A stretch of DNA of 64,000 bases from Terrabacter sp. Root85 (GTDB lineage Bacteria > Actinomycetota > Actinomycetes > Actinomycetales > Dermatophilaceae), in NCBI RefSeq assembly GCF_001429185.1, contig NZ_LMIW01000001.1, positions 708,439 through 772,438 on the forward strand. Direction: 5' to 3'. This document shows, piece after piece, positions 14,421 through 21,999 of this stretch. Position 1 is the first letter of the stretch; the number at the start of each line of letters is the position of its first letter. A program made the position numbers and the translations under genes. The notes below the pieces were generated by a model. It searched no databases. It was given only the letters and a program-made list of their open reading frames with translations, and was not told the DNA's origin.

Positions 14421-15977
14421 GTGCGCTACGACGACATCATCATCGGGGCCGGTCACAACGGCCTCACGGCCGCCGCCTACCTGGCCCGCGCGGGAAGGAC
14501 TGTCCTCCTCCTCGAGCGATCGGACCGGGTGGGCGGCGCTGCCGTGTCCGCCCGCGCCTTCGAGGGGGTCGACGCACGACTGTCGCGCTACTCCTACCTC
14601 GTCTCGCTGCTGCCACGTCAGGTGCTCACCGACCTCGACCTCGACCTGCGGCTCATCCGGAGGCGGTTCTCGTCCTACACGCCGGTCCCGTCGGACCCCG
14701 CCCGCGGCCTCCTCGTCGACCACGGTGACGCCGCGGCGACCCGAGCGGCCTTCCGCGCGCTGACCGGTGGCGACGACGCGTACGCCGGGTGGAGCGACTT
14801 CTACGGCCGGATGGCCGACGTCGCCGCGCGGGTCTTCCCGACGGTCCTCGAGCCGCTGCGCTCCCGCGACGACGTGCGCACGCTCTCCGGGGACGGCGAC
14901 TTCTTCGACGCACTGACGACGCGGCCCATCGGCGAGCTCATCGAGTCGGTCACCGACGACGACACGCTCCGCGGCATCATCGCCACCGACGCCCTCATCG
15001 GCACGTTCGCCTCGCTCGGCGAGGGCGACCTGCGCCAGAACGTCTGCTTCCTCTACCACCTCATCGGCGGCGGCACCGGAGACTGGGACGTCCCCGTCGG
15101 GGGCATGGGCGCGCTCACGGACTCCCTTGCGGCAGCGGCGGTCTCGGCCGGCGCGACGATCGTCACGGGCGCCGAGGTCACGTCGGTCGACCCCTCGACG
15201 GGCGAGGTCGCCTGGTCCGGCGGGAGCGCCGGCACCGGCAGCGCCGTCGGCGGCACCCTCGTGGCCGGTTGCGCACCCACTGTCCTCAACCGCCTCCTCG
15301 CCGCTGCGGGTGCGGCACCGGTCGACACCGAGCCCGACGTCGAGGGCGCCCAGCTCAAGGTCAACATGCTGCTGACGCGCCTGCCGAGCCTGCGCGACGC
15401 CGCCGTCGATCCCGCCGCCGCGTTCGCCGGCACCTTCCACATCAACGAGGGCTACGGCCAGCTCGAGCAGACGTATGCCGTCGCGCGCGACGGGAGCATC
15501 CCCGACCTTCCCCCGTGCGAGATCTACTGCCACACCCTCTCGGACCGCTCGATCCTCGGAGCGGATCTCGCCGCCACGGACGCACAGACGCTGACCCTCT
15601 TCGGCCTGCACCTGCCGGCCCGGCTCTTCCGCGCCGACAACGAGACCGCGACGAAGGAGGCCCTGGCCGCCACCCTCCGCTCGCTCGACTCGGTGCTCGG
15701 CGAACCGATCGAGTCGGTCCTCGCCCGCGACGCCGACGGCAACCCCTGCATCGAGGTCAAGAGCCCCGTCGACCTCGAGCAGTCGGTCGGCCTGCCCGGC
15801 GGCAACATCTTCCACCGCTCGCTGCAGTGGCCCTGGGCCGAGCGGGACGTCGAGGTGGGCACGTGGGGCGTCGAGACGGCATACGACAACGTGCTGCTCG
15901 GCGGTGCGGGCGCCCGGCGGGGCGGCGGGGTCAGCGCGATCCCCGGCCACAACGCGGCGCGGGCGATCCTCGGCTGA
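14421..15977 (+). CDS. FAD-dependent oxidoreductase, phytoene-desaturase/PYROXD2-like
   Basis: The 518-residue protein begins MRYDDIIIGAGHNGLTAAAYLARAG-type FAD-binding Rossmann sequence (GxGxxG at about residues 8-13) and continues with the ERSDRVGGAAVS motif typical of the phytoene desaturase/amine oxidase superfamily. Overall it resembles bacterial relatives of human PYROXD2 rather than true carotenoid desaturases, and no carotenoid genes lie nearby. The C-terminal GGAGARRGGGVSAIPGHNAA region fits the second part of the FAD site. Substrate unknown. The GTG start at 14421 is supported by the -10 box 6 nt upstream. It converges with the Tag gene with a 3-nt gap. Confidence 0.88.
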   Translation: MRYDDIIIGAGHNGLTAAAYLARAGRTVLLLERSDRVGGAAVSARAFEGVDARLSRYSYLVSLLPRQVLTDLDLDLRLIRRRFSSYTPVPSDPARGLLVDHGDAAATRAAFRALTGGDDAYAGWSDFYGRMADVAARVFPTVLEPLRSRDDVRTLSGDGDFFDALTTRPIGELIESVTDDDTLRGIIATDALIGTFASLGEGDLRQNVCFLYHLIGGGTGDWDVPVGGMGALTDSLAAAAVSAGATIVTGAEVTSVDPSTGEVAWSGGSAGTGSAVGGTLVAGCAPTVLNRLLAAAGAAPVDTEPDVEGAQLKVNMLLTRLPSLRDAAVDPAAAFAGTFHINEGYGQLEQTYAVARDGSIPDLPPCEIYCHTLSDRSILGADLAATDAQTLTLFGLHLPARLFRADNETATKEALAATLRSLDSVLGEPIESVLARDADGNPCIEVKSPVDLEQSVGLPGGNIFHRSLQWPWAERDVEVGTWGVETAYDNVLLGGAGARRGGGVSAIPGHNAARAILG

Positions 15978-15980
15978 GGG

Positions 15981-16568
15981 CTAGGCGGGCCAGACGCCCG
16001 AGCTGCCGCGCCGGTGGCTGCCCATGAGATGGGTGTCGACGATGCCGACGGCCTCCATCAAGGCATACATGGTCGTCGGTCCGACGAACGCGAAACCCTT
16101 CTTGCGCAAGGCTTTTGAGAGCGCCTTGCTCTCGTCGGACACGGTCGGCACGTCGGAGTGGTCCTCCGGGCGCGGGGTGTCGGGCGGCTGGAAACCCCAT
16201 ACGAAGTCGACGAGGCCGCCCTCGTCGCGCAGCGCGATGGTGGCCCGGGCGTTGGTGATCGTCGCCTGGATCTTGCCGCGGTGGCGGATGATGCCGGCGT
16301 CACCGAGCAGCCGCTCGACGTCGGCGTCGGTGTAGGTCGCCACGACGTCGGGGTCGAAGTCGGAGAAGGCCGCCCGGAAGTTCGGGCGCTTGCGCAGGAT
16401 CGTCGCCCACGACAGGCCGGCCTGGAAGCCCTCGAGGCAGATCCGCTCGTAGAGGCCTCGCTCGTCACGGATCGGCACCCCCCACTCGGTGTCGTAGTAG
16501 TCCATGAGGAGCGGGTCGACCGACGCCCACGTGGGGCGGGCGAGCCCGTCAGCGCCAACGACCGTCAT
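15981..16568 (-). CDS. tag: DNA-3-methyladenine glycosylase I, zinc ligands largely lost
   Basis: The 195-residue protein aligns along its length with E. coli Tag, which removes 3-methyladenine from alkylated DNA. The base-recognition block ICLEGFQAGLSW (Glu46, Trp54) and GIIRHRGKIQA are conserved. In E. coli, zinc is held by Cys4, His17, His175 and Cys179; here the equivalent positions are Pro12, Tyr25, His180 and Ser184, so three of the four ligands are gone and the zinc snap is unlikely to form. Activity may persist because the catalytic block is intact. The ATG at 16568 is leaderless, with TAGGGT 6 nt upstream. Confidence 0.9.
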   Translation of the reverse strand: MTVVGADGLARPTWASVDPLLMDYYDTEWGVPIRDERGLYERICLEGFQAGLSWATILRKRPNFRAAFSDFDPDVVATYTDADVERLLGDAGIIRHRGKIQATITNARATIALRDEGGLVDFVWGFQPPDTPRPEDHSDVPTVSDESKALSKALRKKGFAFVGPTTMYALMEAVGIVDTHLMGSHRRGSSGVWPA

Positions 16569-16574
16569 GCCGCG

Positions 16575-16580
16575 ACCCTA
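16575..16580 (-). promoter_or_regulatory. -10 box formed on the TAG stop codon of the GNAT gene
   Basis: On the minus strand TAGGGT begins with the TAG stop (16580-16578) of the GNAT gene and ends 6 nt before the ATG of tag at 16568. The same stop/-10 fusion is seen at 1652-1657. Confidence 0.55.
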
Positions 16581-17156
16581 GGACAGCGCCCGGCGCATGA
16601 CGACGCGGGGGAAGCCCCCGGACACGGAGTCGGTGTCGGCCGCCTTGGCGAAGCCGGCTCGCTCGAAGAGCACGCGCGTGCCGACGTAGGCCATCGTGAG
16701 GTCGACCTTCTGGCCGCGGTTGTCGACGGGGTAGCCCTCGACGGCGGGCGCGCCCTGGTCGCGGGCGTAGCCGACGGCGCCCTCGAGGAGCGGTTGGGCG
16801 ATGCCCTGGCCGCGGTGACCGGGGCGGACCCGGATGCACCAGATCGACCACACGGCGACGTCGTCGACGTGCGGGATCTTCGCCGACCGCGCGAAGGGCA
16901 GCTCGGACCGGGGCGCCACGGCGGCCCAGCCGACGACCTCGGCGCCGTCGTAGGCCAGCACTCCCGGCGCGACGGCGCGGCGCGTCAGGTCGCGGACGAA
17001 CTCGCCGCGCTCAGGACCGACGAGCGCCCTGTTGGTCCTCGAGTCGAGCCGGTGGCTCAGGCACCAGCACACGGTCGAGGCCGGGCTCCTCGGGCCGAGC
17101 ATCGTCGCGACGTCGTCGAACCGCGCGAGCGTCGCGGGGCGCACCTCGAAGGTCAT
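16578..17156 (-). CDS. GNAT family N-acetyltransferase
   Basis: The 192-residue protein has the GNAT acetyl-CoA loop VRPGHRGQGIAQPLLEGAVGYA (about residues 110-131) preceded by the beta-strand WSIWCIRV, and a C-terminal ERAGFAK element. It transfers an acetyl group from acetyl-CoA to an amine that cannot be named from the sequence. The N-terminal CWCLSHRLDS stretch suggests the subgroup sometimes annotated as bacterial YcgJ/aminoglycoside-like acetyltransferases, but this is weak. The ATG at 17156 is leaderless with TAGCGT 7 nt upstream. Its stop codon doubles as the -10 box of tag. Confidence 0.85.
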   Translation of the reverse strand: MTFEVRPATLARFDDVATMLGPRSPASTVCWCLSHRLDSRTNRALVGPERGEFVRDLTRRAVAPGVLAYDGAEVVGWAAVAPRSELPFARSAKIPHVDDVAVWSIWCIRVRPGHRGQGIAQPLLEGAVGYARDQGAPAVEGYPVDNRGQKVDLTMAYVGTRVLFERAGFAKAADTDSVSGGFPRVVMRRALS

Positions 17157-17163
17157 GGCGCCA

Positions 17164-17169
17164 ACGCTA
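17164..17169 (-). promoter_or_regulatory. -10 box of a leaderless gene (TAGCGT, minus strand)
   Basis: On the minus strand TAGCGT is followed by TGGCGCC and the ATG of the GNAT gene at 17156, without a ribosome site. Confidence 0.5.
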
Positions 17170-17218
17170 GCCAGAGGCGGTGACGGTGGCCGGTCCACCG
17201 CGCGGGCATGATGGGCCC

Positions 17219-17394
17219 GTGACGCCGGACCCGCATGCCGGACTCGACCTCGAGTCGCTCGACCTGCGCGAACCACCCCGGAGGACGAGGTCACGGCCGC
17301 GGCGGCCCGGGTGTTCAAGGCCGCCTGGGACGCCGTGAAGGAGGTCACCGAGTACACCGACTGGCGCGCGCAGCACCGGGAGCGCCACGGCTGA
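17219..17394 (+). pseudogene. Small gene broken by a one-base frameshift
   Basis: A GTG at 17219 opens a frame reading PDPHAGLDLESLDLREPP, then runs into non-coding-like sequence and a TGA. From 17281 another frame reads EDEVTAAAARVFKAAWDAV and on to a TGA at 17392, with every third codon position G or C, but this frame has no start of its own. The two join if the CCCC run at 17276-17279 had five Cs, giving a 58-residue acidic helical protein. So a single C was lost from a homopolymer, either a real mutation or a sequencing error. I do not recognise the family. Confidence 0.6.
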
Positions 17395-17496
17395 CATCGT
17401 CGTCGCGCGGTTGATATGTCCGATTTGTCGACCGGCGGCTGCCGACCTCCGTACCGTGGCCGGACGGCATACGCCCGCAGTCATCTCGGAGGACCC

Positions 17497-17991
17497 ATGC
17501 AGCCCAACGGCACTTCCACCCGCACCCGCGTCGGCCTCGTCATCGCCGCCTCGGCCGCGCTCGCGGCCACGCCGGCGATCGGCTCGTCGCGGCCGGCCGA
17601 GGCGGCCACGGTGAGCGTCCAGAACCAGGTCATCCAGCTCGTCAACGTGCAGCGGGCCAAGGTCGGGTGCCGCGCCCTCGTGCTCGACGCGCGCCTCTCA
17701 CGAGCGGCGCGGGCGCACTCGATCGACATGGCGAAGCGCCGCTACTTCTCGCACACGAGCCTCGACGGCCGCACTTTCGCGCAGCGCATCCGGGCGCAGG
17801 GCTACACCGGCTCGCTCATCGGCGAGAACATCGCGGCCGGGTACCCCACACCCAAGGCCGTCATGGACGCGTGGATGAAGAGCCCGGGACACAAGGCCAA
17901 CATCCTCAGCTGCCGCTACAAGGCCATCGGCGTCGGCTCGGCGGTCGGCGGGCCCTACCGCTACTACTGGACGCAGGACTTCGGCGGCTGA
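17497..17991 (+). CDS. Secreted CAP (SCP/PR1-like) domain protein
   Basis: The 164-residue precursor has a signal peptide (about residues 1-37, ending in PAEAATV) and a CAP domain with the usual signature elements: LSRAARAHSIDMAKRRYFSH, DGRTFAQRIRAQGY, GENIAAGY and AVMDAWMKSPGHKANIL, including the His and Glu residues that line the CAP cavity. Such extracellular proteins are widespread in actinobacteria; their molecular function is mostly undefined (lipid binding or peptidase-like roles have been proposed). The ATG at 17497 follows GGAGGA at 17488-17493. Confidence 0.88.
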   Translation: MQPNGTSTRTRVGLVIAASAALAATPAIGSSRPAEAATVSVQNQVIQLVNVQRAKVGCRALVLDARLSRAARAHSIDMAKRRYFSHTSLDGRTFAQRIRAQGYTGSLIGENIAAGYPTPKAVMDAWMKSPGHKANILSCRYKAIGVGSAVGGPYRYYWTQDFGG

Positions 17992-18003
17992 GGCCGAAGC
18001 ACC

Positions 18004-18285
18004 TCAGTCGTCGAAGACGTGCCAGCAGATGGCACTGCGGCGACGCTGGTCGTCGAGCACGAGCTCACGGATGGCGCATGCCGCCGCGCCCAGCTCGTGC
18101 GCGGGCGACCTCCATGGCGTCCTGCGGACGGGTGTCGTCCGGGTGCGCGGACTCGAAGAGCGGCAGCACGTGCGTGGCACACCCGAGGGCCCACTCGGCG
18201 AGGAGCCGGTGGTGCTCGTCCGTCAGCGTGCCTCCGCGCCGGATCGTGATGACCGCGGGTCACGCTCGGTCGGCAGGATCGGCAC
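18004..18285 (-). pseudogene. Decayed gene of the putative immunity protein family
   Basis: On the minus strand three frames hold pieces of one actinobacterial family often called putative immunity protein: PILPTERDPR after a GTG at 18285, then IRRGGTLTDEHHRLLAEW to AMEVAR, then AHELGAA, and finally AIRELVLDDQRRRSAICW to a TGA at 18006-18004. They lie in family order but with at least two frameshifts, and the long central helices that normally separate them are missing, so there were internal deletions. TAGGAA ends 6 nt before the GTG, a leftover leaderless promoter. Family assignment is from memory of its conserved ends, not from a search. Confidence 0.6.
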
Positions 18286-18323
18286 GCTTCGTTCCTACCA
18301 TGCAGAGGGCCGTGGTTGTTGAT

Positions 18324-18357
18324 TACCCTTGCGGGTACATACCAGGTTGGGTACATT
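18324..18357 (+). promoter_or_regulatory. Promoter and candidate ArsR operator
   Basis: TACCC (18324-18328) and GGGTA (18333-18337) form an inverted repeat, and GGGTACAT occurs twice as a direct repeat (18333-18340 and 18349-18356), 16 bp apart. The second copy overlaps TACATT (18352-18357), which ends 6 nt before the ATG at 18364. A repressor bound here would block the promoter, so autoregulation by the ArsR protein is likely. Confidence 0.55.
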
Positions 18358-18363
18358 CACTAC

Positions 18364-18681
18364 ATGGACGCGGTACTGCAGGCCTTGAGCGACCCGAGCC
18401 GACGCACGGTGCTCGAGATCCTGCGCAACCACGAGGCGACCGCCGGCGAGCTCGCCGACGCCCTGCCGATCGCCCGGCCGGGCGTGTCCCGGCACCTGCG
18501 GGTGCTCCGCGAGGCCGGGCTCGTCGACGTGCGCCAGGAGGCGCAGCGCAGGATCTACACCCTGCGCCCCGAGGCGCTCGTCGAGGTCGACGAGTGGCTG
18601 GACGGCTACCGCGCCCTGTGGCAGAACCGGCTCGATGCCCTGCACACGGAGATCGCACGAGGAAAGAAGGCACGGAAGTGA
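18364..18681 (+). CDS. ArsR family winged-helix regulator
   Basis: The 105-residue protein is an ArsR-type winged helix: MDAVLQALSDPSRRTVLEIL, then the recognition helix region in IARPGVSRHLRVLREAGLV and the wing VRQEAQRRIYTLRP. No metal-binding cysteines are present, so it belongs to the group found upstream of SRPBCC/AHSA1 genes rather than to the arsenic sensors. It is the first gene of a three-gene operon and overlaps the next gene by GTGA. The start is leaderless with TACATT 6 nt upstream. Confidence 0.92.
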   Translation: MDAVLQALSDPSRRTVLEILRNHEATAGELADALPIARPGVSRHLRVLREAGLVDVRQEAQRRIYTLRPEALVEVDEWLDGYRALWQNRLDALHTEIARGKKARK

Positions 18682-19202
18682 AGATCACCGGCACGATGCG
18701 CGCCCTCGACGACACCCGCGGAGCAGTCCGCGTGGAGGACGTCTACGACACGGACATCAACGACCTCTGGGAGGCGTGCACGAACCCCGAGCGGCTGGCC
18801 CGATGGATCGCCGAGGTGTCCGGGGACCTCCGCGTGGGCGGGACGGTGCACGCCGTCTTCACGAGCACGTGGACCGGACCGGCGACGGTCGAGGTCTGCG
18901 AGGCACCGCACCACCTGCTGCTGACGACCGAGCCCGGCACCGACGACGAGAGCCAGATCGAGGCCTGGCTCACCGTCGAGGGGGCGCAGACCCGACTCGT
19001 CGTCGAGGAGCGCGGCCTGCCGGTCGGGCAGCTGCACTTCTACGGAGCCGGCTGGCAGGTGCACCTCGAGGACCTCGGGCGTTCACTGGTCAGCGGCGGC
19101 TCGGCCCACGCCGGTGGCTGGTCGCAGGAGGTGCCCGCACCGGCCTGGAAGGAGCGCTGGACGGCGCTGACCCCCGCCTACGAGAACCTGTCGGACCGCT
19201 GA
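18678..19202 (+). CDS. SRPBCC (AHSA1-like) domain protein
   Basis: The 174-residue protein has the START/Bet v1-like AHSA1 pattern: VEDVYDTDINDLWEACTNPERLARWI near the N-terminus, a central beta-rich section with EAPHHLLLTTEPG and a long C-terminal helix beginning HLEDLGRSL. Such proteins bind a hydrophobic ligand or act in co-chaperone-like roles; the ligand is unknown. The GTG at 18678 overlaps the ArsR stop. The pairing with ArsR is a conserved actinobacterial arrangement. Confidence 0.88.
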   Translation: MKITGTMRALDDTRGAVRVEDVYDTDINDLWEACTNPERLARWIAEVSGDLRVGGTVHAVFTSTWTGPATVEVCEAPHHLLLTTEPGTDDESQIEAWLTVEGAQTRLVVEERGLPVGQLHFYGAGWQVHLEDLGRSLVSGGSAHAGGWSQEVPAPAWKERWTALTPAYENLSDR

Positions 19203-19582
19203 TGTCCGGCACGATCAGGTTCGACGGGACCACGGTCAACGCTCCCGACGCGCTCGCGCTGGCGACGTTCTACGCCGAGATCACCGAGGGCGTCGCGAAG
19301 GGCTCGGCGCACTGGGCTGCGGTCAGCACCGGTGGTGCGCTCATCGCCTTCCAGCAGGTCGAGGACTTCGCGCCACCGACCTGGCCGGGCGGGTCCGCGC
19401 CGATGCAGCTGCACCTCGACTTCTTCGTCGACGACCTCGCGGCGAGCGGGGCACGCGCGACCGCGGCCGGGGCCCGACTCCTCGAGGTCCAGCCCAACGA
19501 CCACTGCCGCGTCTATGCCGACCCGGCCGGCCACCCGTTCTGCCTGTCGACATGGGAGGGACAGCAGCTCTTCGACAGGTGA
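19202..19582 (+). CDS. VOC family (glyoxalase-like) protein
   Basis: The 126-residue protein has one vicinal-oxygen-chelate module with FDGTTVNAPDALALATFYAEI at the start, HLDFFVDDL in the middle and YADPAGHPFCLSTW at the end. It would act as a dimer in a metal-dependent lyase, isomerase or dioxygenase reaction or as a binding protein; the substrate is not evident. The ATG shares one base with the TGA of the SRPBCC gene (TGATG), so the operon ArsR-SRPBCC-VOC is tightly coupled. Confidence 0.88.
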   Translation: MSGTIRFDGTTVNAPDALALATFYAEITEGVAKGSAHWAAVSTGGALIAFQQVEDFAPPTWPGGSAPMQLHLDFFVDDLAASGARATAAGARLLEVQPNDHCRVYADPAGHPFCLSTWEGQQLFDR

Positions 19583-19588
19583 TCCGCG

Positions 19589-21058
19589 TCAGGTCGGGGT
19601 GAAGTCGACGAGGTGCAGGTGCAGGGTGCCACCGGAGGGGGCGGGGTAGCGCCGCCCGAGTCGGGTTGGTGGTCTGCGACGGTCCGGCTGGTCCGGCTGG
19701 TCCGACCCGTCCGGTTGGTTCGGGTCGGGGGCCACGGCGAGGCGGGGCGGCGCGTGGGGTGGGGGTGGTTGCTGGGGTGGGCCGATGAGCAGGCCGGTGT
19801 CGGTGTGGAAGGTGAGCCCGTCGGGGCGGGTGGGGTCGCCGGTGAGGGTGAACTCGCCGCGGTGGTGTCCGTCGTGGTGGAAGGTGCACAGGGCGAGCAG
19901 GTTGGTGGTGTCGGTGGGGCCGCCGTCGCGCCAGTGGGTCAGGTGGTGGATCTCGAGGTGGTGGGTGGAGGCGCAGCCGGGGAAGCGGCCGCCACGGTCG
20001 CGGTCCAGGACCAGGATGCGGGTGCGGTGTGGGACGACGCGGTGGGCGCGGCCGACGTTGACGGGGTGCCCTTGCGTCTCCCAGACCGGGGTCAGGGTGC
20101 CGTCGCAGGTGAGCTGGTTGGTGATGTGCTGGGGCAGGCGGGGGCGGCCGGTGAGCCAGCCACCGTCGGTGTCGAGGTGGACCTGCACCCGGTAGCGCGC
20201 CCGCCGGGCTGCACCACCAGCCCTGTCACTGCCTGCGGCGTCGAGGGAGCGGGTGGCGAGCACGAGCAGGGCGTCGGCCCACGTGACGCGGGGCCGGCCG
20301 CCGTCGATCTCGGTCCAGGTCGGGTGCAGGACGTCCCCGTTGAGGGCCTGCTTCTGCTCGTGGCTCACGCTGCCGTCAGCGTCGTGGTCGCTCTCGGGGG
20401 TGACGGTGTGGAAGAGGTGGTCCTTGGCCTCGGCCAACGCTGACTCGACGAGGGCACCGACCTCGGCCGGGGCGTCGTAGCGCAGCCGGAACCGGCCGTC
20501 GACGTCGAGGCCCATGCTCAGGTGCGCCGGCTCGACCGGCATCCGCTTCCGTGACCCACCGCGTCCGTCCTCCCCGCCGCTCTCGTCACCGGGCGGCATC
20601 TCGCCGGGCAGGCCCCGGCCGCGGTCGTCGACGCTGTCGGGCTGCAGGGTGAAGTCGTAGCGGGTCACCGAACGCTGCAGCTGGGTCACCGTCGCGTGCT
20701 GGGCGAACTGCGCGACCGTGGGGTCGAACGCGGCCGGGGTGTGCCGGGCCACGACCGCCGCCTGGTCCAGGCTGATCCGCCCCTCCCGCAACGCGGCAAC
20801 GGTCGCGGGCAGCTCCCCCGCCCGGCGGGCCAGCAGCACCACCGCACCGGCCTGACCCCGGGACAGCCCCGCCCGGAGCATCAGCCAGTGCTCGGGCGAG
20901 CGCAGCCCCGCGGCCTGCCACGACCCGTCGGCCAGGACCGCGACGACGAAGTCGACGAGCCGGGCGTGCGCGTCGTGCAGGTCGGCGGCCAGGGACGCGA
21001 CGTGGTCCCAGTCCTGCTCGTACTGGTGTTCGAATGACCAGACAAGAGTTGTCCACAC
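19589..21058 (-). CDS. DUF222 and HNH endonuclease domain protein
   Basis: The 489-residue protein has an N-terminal DUF222 helical region (about 20-330) and an HNH nuclease motif at about 385-440: DRGGRFPGC, IHHLTHW, NLLALCTFHHDGHH. These proteins occur in many copies in actinobacterial genomes and behave like selfish or repair-related nucleases; no role is established. The last 80 residues are Pro/Gln/Asp-rich, with short CCGGCTGGT-like repeats around 19681-19727. The GTG at 21058 lies in an AT-rich patch with the palindrome AAACGTTT at 21061-21068. No terminal repeats or transposase accompany it. Confidence 0.88.
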   Translation of the reverse strand: MWTTLVWSFEHQYEQDWDHVASLAADLHDAHARLVDFVVAVLADGSWQAAGLRSPEHWLMLRAGLSRGQAGAVVLLARRAGELPATVAALREGRISLDQAAVVARHTPAAFDPTVAQFAQHATVTQLQRSVTRYDFTLQPDSVDDRGRGLPGEMPPGDESGGEDGRGGSRKRMPVEPAHLSMGLDVDGRFRLRYDAPAEVGALVESALAEAKDHLFHTVTPESDHDADGSVSHEQKQALNGDVLHPTWTEIDGGRPRVTWADALLVLATRSLDAAGSDRAGGAARRARYRVQVHLDTDGGWLTGRPRLPQHITNQLTCDGTLTPVWETQGHPVNVGRAHRVVPHRTRILVLDRDRGGRFPGCASTHHLEIHHLTHWRDGGPTDTTNLLALCTFHHDGHHRGEFTLTGDPTRPDGLTFHTDTGLLIGPPQQPPPPHAPPRLAVAPDPNQPDGSDQPDQPDRRRPPTRLGRRYPAPSGGTLHLHLVDFTPT

Positions 21059-21153
21059 GAAAACGTTTGTCCCGCAATGGTTTACGTCTCATTGGGACGC
21101 GCCGGACGGCATACCTCTGCGGCCGGACGGGCGCTCATGGGTAAGGATGGGGC

Positions 21154-21999
21154 ATGCCAGAGCCCACGCGCCCGCAGACCCCGGACGACACCATCGGGGC
21201 ACGCGACCTCACCGCCTGGCACACCCGCTTCGGGCGGTGGCTCGTCGACGTCTTCGCCGGCCTGGCCCGCGTGTCCCGACCGGCAGCCCGCCGCATCCGG
21301 TCGTGGTCCTCCGCGCACGTGGCCTTCGTCGTCTTCGCGGTCATCGCGCTCGTCGTCATGGTCGCCCTCGTCGAGGGCATCGAGACGGTCTACGAGGGTG
21401 TCGTCGGGCGCGACGGCCTGACGGCCGTCGACCAACCGGTGCTCGACACGGCGATCACCCTCCGCTCGCCCGGCCTCGACTCCGCCGTCACGGCCTTCAC
21501 CGACGTCGGCGGCCCCGTCGGCATGCCGATCCTCGCCCTCGTCGCCGTCGCGATCATCACGTGGCGCCGTCGCCGGTGGACGCCGATCGTCCTCACCGTC
21601 ATCGCCGCGGCCGGGTCGCTCGCCATGACGATCGTCGGCAAGAACGTCGTCGACCGCGCCCGCCCTCCGGCCTCGCTCGCCGTGCCACCGCTCGAGCTCT
21701 CGCCGTCGTTCCCGAGCGGCCACACCCTCAACGCGACGGTGCTGACGACGATCGTCGTCTACCTCGTCCTCATCGAGACGACGGCCGCCTGGCAGCGGAC
21801 CCTCGCGATCACGCTCGGCACCCTCTTCGTCCTCACGATGGGGCTCTCCCGGGTCTTCCTCGGGCACCACTGGCTCACCGATGTGCTCGCCGGCTGGCTC
21901 ATCGGCCTCGCCTGGGCCCTCGCGGTCATCACCGCGCACCGCCTCTGGCTCACGCTGCGCCAGCGACCTCAGGCGGCGGGTGGGCCCATCACCCCTTGA
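21154..21999 (+). CDS. PAP2 superfamily phosphatase, membrane-bound
   Basis: The 281-residue protein has a 55-residue cytosolic N-terminus, then about six membrane helices with the three PAP2 motifs in order: KNVVDRARP, PSFPSGH and SRVFLGHHWLTD, including the catalytic histidines. It should dephosphorylate a lipid phosphate such as undecaprenyl pyrophosphate or phosphatidic acid at the outer face of the membrane. The ATG at 21154 has no ribosome site; TAAGGAT lies 5-6 nt upstream and may be a leaderless -10 box. The last 11 nt overlap the convergent ABC permease gene. Confidence 0.9.
   Translation: MPEPTRPQTPDDTIGARDLTAWHTRFGRWLVDVFAGLARVSRPAARRIRSWSSAHVAFVVFAVIALVVMVALVEGIETVYEGVVGRDGLTAVDQPVLDTAITLRSPGLDSAVTAFTDVGGPVGMPILALVAVAIITWRRRRWTPIVLTVIAAAGSLAMTIVGKNVVDRARPPASLAVPPLELSPSFPSGHTLNATVLTTIVVYLVLIETTAAWQRTLAITLGTLFVLTMGLSRVFLGHHWLTDVLAGWLIGLAWALAVITAHRLWLTLRQRPQAAGGPITP

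Noticed and set aside
13278-15950. Very long open frame on the minus strand, antisense to the SGNH and oxidoreductase genes
   Set aside because: It has skewed Arg/Gly/Ala/Asp composition, covers two genes with clear motifs on the other strand and shows no domain. It is an effect of high GC at third positions.
19589-21058. DUF222/HNH gene as a mobile element or intein
   Set aside because: No terminal repeats, target duplication, transposase or host-gene interruption is visible; composition matches its neighbours apart from a short AT-rich start.
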